A stretch of 10,134 bases of DNA, taken from the NCBI GenBank assembly GCA_023389535.1, contig JAEWEH010000361.1:1-10134 (forward strand). Reading direction: 5' to 3'. The stretch's first letter is position 1; every line of letters starts with the position of its first letter. This DNA comes from Pseudomonadota bacterium. GTDB lineage: Bacteria; Pseudomonadota; Gammaproteobacteria; Burkholderiales; Burkholderiaceae_B. A model generated the notes under the pieces. It saw only the letters and a program-made list of their open reading frames with translations, searched no databases and was not told the DNA's origin. Positions 6,469 through 10,134 of the stretch are shown one piece after another. The translations under genes and the position numbers were made by a program.

Positions 6469-7170
6469 TTATGACTTTGCGTCCTGCATGTCCTTGAACA
6501 AGTCGATGATCCGCCAGCCGCGCTCCTGGGCGAGCTGGCGCAATATCGTGCTGGGGTTGGTGGCGATCGGGTCCGTCACGGCTTCCAGCAAAGGCAGATC
6601 GTTGGGCGAATCGCTGTAGAAGCAGCTGTATTCAAAATCCGCCAGCGACATGCCCATGGTCGACAGCCATTCATTCACACGGGTGATCTTGCCGGCCTGG
6701 AAGCTGGCCACACCCTGTATGCGGCCCGTGTAGCGTCCGTCGATGAATTCGGGAATGGTGGCGATCAGATGCGGTATGCCGAAGGCCCGTGCAATGGGCG
6801 CGGTGACGAATTCATTGGTGGCGGTCACGATGGCGCACAGGTCGCCCTGGCGCAGGTGCTGGCGCACCAGTTCAACTGCGTTGGGCCGTATCGCGGGGCG
6901 GATGATCTCGGCCATGAAGGCTTCGTGCCAGGCGGCAAGTTCGGTAGTGCCCGCCCTGCTAAGCAATCCCAGCATGAACTCTGCCGACTGTTCTGCGGTC
7001 AGTTGGCCCGCGTTGTAGCGTTCCATGAGTTCGTTGTTGCGGCGCTGCGCTTCAGCCGGATCGCCTGCACGGCCCGTGCGCGCCAGGAAATCGGCCCATT
7101 GATAGTCGCTGTCCAGAGGAAGCAGGGTGTGATCAAGATCGAACAGGGCAAGGCGTTTCTGGGGCGTCAT
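6469..7170 (-). CDS. HAD superfamily phosphatase, subfamily IB, substrate unknown
   Basis: This 233-residue soluble phosphatase resembles phosphoserine phosphatase-type HAD proteins. Motif I is LALFDLDHTLLPLDSD (7-22), with nucleophile D11 and acid/base D13. An alpha-helical type C1 cap covers about 23-95. Motif II lies in CAIVTATNEF (112-121). Motif III is K161 in FQAGKITRVNEWL, and motif IV is FYSDSPNDLPLLEAV (184-198) with D187 and D191. All catalytic residues are present. The start overlaps the hda stop by 4 bases (ATGA), and the stop is 9 bases before pcnB, so it is translated as part of the hda-pcnB-folK operon. Similar HAD-IB proteins have been linked to histidinol-phosphate or phosphoserine hydrolysis in other bacteria. 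Nothing here decides between these substrates or others. The family assignment is secure and the function is not. Confidence 0.9.
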   Translation of the reverse strand: MTPQKRLALFDLDHTLLPLDSDYQWADFLARTGRAGDPAEAQRRNNELMERYNAGQLTAEQSAEFMLGLLSRAGTTELAAWHEAFMAEIIRPAIRPNAVELVRQHLRQGDLCAIVTATNEFVTAPIARAFGIPHLIATIPEFIDGRYTGRIQGVASFQAGKITRVNEWLSTMGMSLADFEYSCFYSDSPNDLPLLEAVTDPIATNPSTILRQLAQERGWRIIDLFKDMQDAKS

Positions 7171-7874
7171 GACTTATCGGAGTGCTCATCGGGCTGGCCG
7201 GAGGCCAGCAAATCTTTTAATAAGGGCAGGGTGATGGCCCGCTGTTTTTCCAGCGAATAGCGGTCCAGCGCATCCACCAGGGCGCTGAGCCGGCTCATGT
7301 CGCGGGCATAGTGGGTCAAGACCCAGCTTACGACCTCCGGCGACAACTGCAGGCCTCTTTCATCGGCGCGCTTGCGCAGTGCCTGGGCCCGCTCGTCGTC
7401 GGACAGCGGTTCCAGCCGAAATACCAGGTCCCAGCCCAGGCGCGTGCGCAAGTCCTCGCGCACCGGCATGGCCAAGGGCGATCTATCGCCCGACAGTACC
7501 AGTGCATAGCCTTTGCCGGTCGCTGCCACTTCGCGCCAGCGATTGTACAGTGTGAACAAGGCTGCCTGGCCCGCATCATCCAGGCGCTGCACATCGTCGA
7601 TGGCGATCAGCCGATGCGGCAGTTCGTCGGCGGTGGCGATATCCTTCAGTACGGCGGGCGGCATGCCGCTATCGAAATAGAAGCCCCCGGGTTGCGAGGC
7701 CAGCGCGCGCAGCAAATGGCTGCGACCCACACCGGCCGGACCCCACAGGTAAATGGCCCGCCCAGGCGCGCAGGTTTGCAGCGCGGCCAGCGCCTGCATA
7801 TTGCCGCCTGCCACGAAGTTGTCCAGGGTCGGCGGAGGAGGGGGCAGAAGGTCAAGAATCAGTTGCTGTGTCAT
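7167..7874 (-). CDS. hda: DnaA regulatory inactivator Hda
   Basis: Hda is an AAA+ DnaA paralogue that, bound to the DNA-loaded beta clamp, promotes hydrolysis of ATP on DnaA and so prevents re-initiation of replication. The 235-residue form starts MTQQLILDLLPP, whose QLILDL segment (4-9) matches the clamp-binding motif found at Hda N-termini. The P-loop is GPAGVGRS (45-52), with Arg in place of the usual Lys, as in E. coli Hda. Walker B is LIAIDDVQRLD (89-99), the putative Arg finger region is DLRTRLGWD (141-149), and the sensor 2 helix is RDMSRLSALVDALDRYSL (191-208). There is no long DNA-binding domain IV, unlike DnaA. The open frame runs further upstream to a TTG at 7982, but the clamp motif fixes the ATG at 7874. 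No clear ribosome site precedes it. It is first in the four-gene minus-strand operon and divergent from purM. Confidence 0.94.
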   Translation of the reverse strand: MTQQLILDLLPPPPPTLDNFVAGGNMQALAALQTCAPGRAIYLWGPAGVGRSHLLRALASQPGGFYFDSGMPPAVLKDIATADELPHRLIAIDDVQRLDDAGQAALFTLYNRWREVAATGKGYALVLSGDRSPLAMPVREDLRTRLGWDLVFRLEPLSDDERAQALRKRADERGLQLSPEVVSWVLTHYARDMSRLSALVDALDRYSLEKQRAITLPLLKDLLASGQPDEHSDKS

Positions 7875-7895
7875 GTGCTGCGGGGCGACGTACCC

Positions 7896-7927
7896 GCCCG
7901 CCAAGGCCCTTTGATTGGGCGGCGGGC
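7896..7927 (-). promoter_or_regulatory. Strong hairpin in the predicted hda leader
   Basis: GCCCGCC (7896-7902) pairs with GGCGGGC (7921-7927), and inside it GCCC (7906-7909) pairs with GGGC (7917-7920). This gives 11 base pairs, a 3-base bulge and a 7-base loop. If hda is transcribed from the AT-rich stretch at about 7945-7990, this structure would sit in its 5' leader, ending 21 bases before the ATG. There is no T-tract, so it is not an obvious attenuator. Its role is unknown. Confidence 0.4.
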
Positions 7928-7942
7928 ATCGACGCGCCGCGT

Positions 7943-7971
7943 TCGTCGTAAAATCGAACCTGGTATTTAAT
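7943..7971 (+). promoter_or_regulatory. Probable purM promoter region
   Basis: The divergent gap turns AT-rich here. TAAAAT (7949-7954) and TTTAAT (7966-7971) each match five of six bases of the -10 consensus and would give purM a leader of about 30-50 bases. Neither has a good -35 at the usual spacing. No PurR-like operator was recognised. The minus-strand hda promoter probably lies in the same stretch, but I could not place it. Confidence 0.35.
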
Positions 7972-8008
7972 TCAACATGCAATTCTTACACATCCCACGG
8001 CATTTCTC

Positions 8009-9061
8009 ATGACAAACAAAAAATCCGCTTCCTTGACTTATCGCGATGCAGGGGTCGATATCGACGCAGGCGAAGCGCTTGTCGATCGCATCAAGCCGTT
8101 GGCGGCCAAGACCATGCGGGCGGGAGTCATGGCGGGCATAGGCGGTTTCGGCGCCTTGTTCGAAGTGCCGCGCCACTTGAAAGAGCCTGTGCTGGTGTCG
8201 GGTACCGACGGTGTCGGCACCAAGCTGCGGCTGGCTTTTGAATGGCAACGCCACGACACCGTGGGCATAGATCTGGTCGCCATGAGCGTCAATGACATCC
8301 TGGTCCAGGGTGCGGAACCCCTGTTCTTCCTGGACTACTTCGCCTGCGGCAAGCTATCGGTCGATACTGCCGCCAGCGTAGTGGGTGGCATTGCGCGCGG
8401 CTGCGAACTGGCAGGCTGCGCGCTTATTGGCGGGGAAACAGCCGAAATGCCGGGCATGTATCCGGACGGTGAATATGATCTGGCAGGTTTCGCGGTCGGC
8501 GCCGTCGAAAAGTCGCGCATCATCGACGGCAAATCCATCGAGCCCGGCGATGCGGTGTTGGGTCTGGCATCCAGCGGCGCGCATTCCAACGGTTTTTCCT
8601 TGTTGCGCAAGATTTTGACGCACGCCAATGCCCGGCCGGGTCAGGATTTGGGCGGCCGGCCGCTTGAAGACGTCGTCATGGCGCCCACCCGCATCTATGT
8701 CAAATCCGTGCTGGCGGCGCTGGCCGAACATGGCGCGGCCATCAAGGGCCTGGCGCACATCACAGGCGGCGGCCTGCTGGACAATGTGCCGCGCATCCTG
8801 CAACCCGGCCTGGCGGCGCGCCTGCATCGCGACGCCTGGACCATGCCGGAACTATTCACCTGGCTGCAGCAGAACGGCGGCGTGGCTGACGCGGAGATGC
8901 ATCGGGTCTTCAATTGCGGCATAGGCATGGTGATCGTGGTGCCGGCCGACAAGGCGGACGCCGTCACGGCCACCCTGTCCGCCCATGGCGAGCAGGTCAG
9001 CCGTCTGGGCGAAATCGTGCCGCGGGACGGCGACGCAGCACCGCAAACCGTGGTGGTCTAA
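8009..9061 (+). CDS. purM: Phosphoribosylformylglycinamidine cyclo-ligase (AIR synthetase)
   Basis: PurM closes the imidazole ring of purines: it converts formylglycinamidine ribonucleotide and ATP to aminoimidazole ribonucleotide, the fifth step of de novo purine synthesis, as a cytosolic dimer. The 350-residue protein is close to the E. coli length of 345. Characteristic segments are [14 protein letters not shown] (8-21), [10 protein letters not shown] (64-73), [20 protein letters not shown] (85-104, ATP and Mg site), [13 protein letters not shown] (139-151) and [17 protein letters not shown] (185-201). Further on, [15 protein letters not shown] precedes the C-terminal domain. The ATG is followed directly by the family-like lysine-rich start. 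The upstream bases show no strong ribosome site. It stands alone on the plus strand, divergent from hda and convergent with miaA, and purN is not in the window. Confidence 0.97.
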   Translation: MTNKKSASLTYRDAGVDIDAGEALVDRIKPLAAKTMRAGVMAGIGGFGALFEVPRHLKEPVLVSGTDGVGTKLRLAFEWQRHDTVGIDLVAMSVNDILVQGAEPLFFLDYFACGKLSVDTAASVVGGIARGCELAGCALIGGETAEMPGMYPDGEYDLAGFAVGAVEKSRIIDGKSIEPGDAVLGLASSGAHSNGFSLLRKILTHANARPGQDLGGRPLEDVVMAPTRIYVKSVLAALAEHGAAIKGLAHITGGGLLDNVPRILQPGLAARLHRDAWTMPELFTWLQQNGGVADAEMHRVFNCGIGMVIVVPADKADAVTATLSAHGEQVSRLGEIVPRDGDAAPQTVVV

Positions 9062-9064
9062 AGC

Positions 9065-9118
9065 CCGAGAAGCCGGCGCTCGTATCAAGGCGCCGCGCGG
9101 GGCTCGGTGAAAGCACCG
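9065..9118. terminator. Stem-loops in the purM-miaA convergent gap
   Basis: CGGCGC (9074-9079) pairs with GCGCCG (9090-9095) around ten bases. CCGAG (9065-9069) and CTCGG (9103-9107) could form an outer stem around it. Alternatively, CGGTG (9105-9109) and CACCG (9114-9118) form a small hairpin with an AAAG loop. None is followed by a T-tract in either direction. They lie just after the purM stop in the 113-base convergent gap, so a termination role is plausible but unproven. The rest of the gap (9119-9174) is GC-rich and shows nothing I can name. Confidence 0.3.
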
Positions 9119-9174
9119 CATGGCGCGCCGCGCGTGCCGTTCCAGTGTATGGCGATCCCGCGGCGCCCTGCGAA

Positions 9175-10122
9175 TCAGTCGCGGGGGCGCCAGTAGTCCG
9201 CGATGATATTCACCGCCCGGGCCGCTGCGTCCGGCGCCAGGCAATCGATAGCATGGCGTTCGGGCAAAGAACGCAGCCAAGTCAATTGGCGCTTCGCCAG
9301 TTGCCGCGTTGCGGTGATCGCCTCTTCCACGGCTTGCTCCAGGCTGCACTGGCCATCCAGATAGTTCCATAGCTGGCGGTATCCCACGCAGCGCACCGAG
9401 GGCAGGCCGGTATGCAGGTCCGGCCGGCCGTGCAGGGCGCGGACTTCTTCCACCAAGCCGTGATCCAGCATCTGGCGGTAGCGCGCCGCGATGCGCGCAT
9501 GCAGGGCCAGCCGGTCGGATGGCTCCAGGCTGACGGTGATGAAGTCCAGGCCGGTGTCGCGGCGCGGGGGCGCCTGGGCCAGCCACGACGACATGGGCCG
9601 GCCGCTGATGCGATAGATTTCAATCGCCCGCTGCAGACGCTGGCTGTCGTTAGGCGCCAGGCGGGCTGCGGTGGTCGGATCGTACTGCGCCAATTGCCGA
9701 TGCAATGCCGGCCAGCCGAAGATTTGTGCTTCGCGGTCGATGTCCGCACGGATGGCGGGGTCAGCCTGCGGCAAGTCGTTCAGACCTTCGCGCAAGGCTT
9801 TGTAATACAGCAGCGTGCCGCCGCAGAGCAGCGGCAGCCTTCTTCTGGCCCGGATTTCCGTGATCAGCGCTGTCGCATCCGCTTGGAATTCTGCAGCCGA
9901 ATAGCTTTCCGCGGGATCACGTATGTCCAGCAAGTGAGTAGGCGCTGCCGCGCGCTCGGCCGGGGATGGCTTGGCGGTGCCGATGTCCATGCCGCGATAA
10001 ATCGTGGCCGAATCCATGATGATGATTTCGATTGGCCAGCGGGCGGCCAGCTCCAGTGTCGTGGCACTTTTGCCTGCGGCGGTCGGCCCGGTCAGGCAGA
10101 TGACAGGGAAATCAGTTGTCAT
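9175..10122 (-). CDS. miaA: tRNA dimethylallyltransferase
   Basis: MiaA transfers the dimethylallyl group to N6 of A37 in tRNAs that read UNN codons, the first step of ms2i6A formation, which supports decoding fidelity. The 315-residue protein has the usual length. The P-loop is GPTAAGKS (12-19). The segment [21 protein letters not shown] (37-57) carries the catalytic Asp D37 and the family block that recognises substrate. [18 protein letters not shown] (62-79) and [19 protein letters not shown] (96-114) follow. [19 protein letters not shown] (158-176) and [14 protein letters not shown] (244-257) complete the tRNA-binding and catalytic core. The ATG at 10122 directly precedes the family-like start. 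It converges with purM. A mutL-miaA order is common in proteobacteria, and the few upstream bases are compatible with an overlapping gene there. Confidence 0.97.
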   Translation of the reverse strand: MTTDFPVICLTGPTAAGKSATTLELAARWPIEIIIMDSATIYRGMDIGTAKPSPAERAAAPTHLLDIRDPAESYSAAEFQADATALITEIRARRRLPLLCGGTLLYYKALREGLNDLPQADPAIRADIDREAQIFGWPALHRQLAQYDPTTAARLAPNDSQRLQRAIEIYRISGRPMSSWLAQAPPRRDTGLDFITVSLEPSDRLALHARIAARYRQMLDHGLVEEVRALHGRPDLHTGLPSVRCVGYRQLWNYLDGQCSLEQAVEEAITATRQLAKRQLTWLRSLPERHAIDCLAPDAAARAVNIIADYWRPRD

Positions 10123-10134
10123 TGCCCGCGCATG
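10119..10134 (-). CDS. Possible last codons of an upstream gene, perhaps mutL
   Basis: Reading the minus strand from the right edge in the frame offset from miaA gives Met-Arg-Gly-Gln-stop. The TGA overlaps the miaA ATG as ATGA. Many MutL proteins end in a short LF-x-RGQ-like tail, and mutL often precedes miaA. Four codons are far too little for an identification, so this is a contextual guess only. Confidence 0.3.

Noticed and set aside
7719..7742. Walker A lysine replaced by arginine in Hda, suggesting a broken ATPase
   Set aside because: The same GRS arrangement occurs in E. coli Hda, so it is a family trait and not a defect.
7875..7982. N-terminal extension of Hda from a TTG at 7982
   Set aside because: The clamp-binding motif must sit at the N-terminus, just after the ATG at 7874, and the extension runs through the divergent promoter region.
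1..10134. Mobile element, CRISPR array, phage gene or tRNA in the window
   Set aside because: I saw no transposase motifs, terminal inverted repeats, spaced direct repeats, phage-type proteins or tRNA cloverleaf in either strand, and housekeeping genes fill the window.

Overview
The window reads as ordinary chromosomal DNA from a GC-rich betaproteobacterium, most likely Burkholderiales of the Alcaligenaceae type (Bordetella/Achromobacter/Pusillimonas relatives). This is inferred from protein character and gene order (hda, HAD phosphatase, pcnB, folK; purM next to miaA), not from a search. Coding density is high. I see no rRNA, tRNA, insertion sequence, CRISPR array or phage gene. Nine protein genes are clear, one of them cut by the left edge, and a few codons of a tenth gene may be visible at the right edge.

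Left block (1-4488, + strand). A class I [4Fe-4S] fumarase, missing its N-terminus, is followed by a 237-base gap with several palindromes and an AT-richer stretch that probably holds a promoter. Three tightly coupled genes follow: a MaoC/hot-dog hydratase, a class III (CaiB/BaiF) CoA-transferase and a short CitE-type CoA-ester lyase. They overlap by 4 bases and 1 base. Hydratase plus CoA-transferase plus citramalyl-CoA-type lyase is the enzyme set for turning a C5 dicarboxylate (itaconate, mesaconate or citramalate) into pyruvate and acetyl-CoA. The neighbouring class I fumarase could supply a mesaconase step, because some members of that family hydrate mesaconate to (S)-citramalate. This cluster is the most interesting part of the window.

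Middle block (4537-7874, - strand). Four genes run in the order hda, HAD-IB phosphatase, pcnB, folK, with gaps of -4, +9 and +21 bases, so they are probably one operon. They encode the DnaA-inactivating AAA+ protein, a phosphatase of unknown substrate, poly(A) polymerase I and the folate enzyme HPPK.

Right block (7875-10134). A 134-base divergent region separates hda from purM (+ strand, purine synthesis). It holds a strong hairpin on the hda side and possible -10 elements on the purM side. purM converges on miaA (- strand, tRNA isopentenylation). The last bases fit the final codons of an upstream gene overlapping the miaA start, possibly mutL.

I found no convincing new biological system. 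The leads worth checking are the C5-acyl-CoA cassette with its fumarase neighbour, the orphan HAD phosphatase inside the hda-pcnB-folK operon, and the structured leader of hda.
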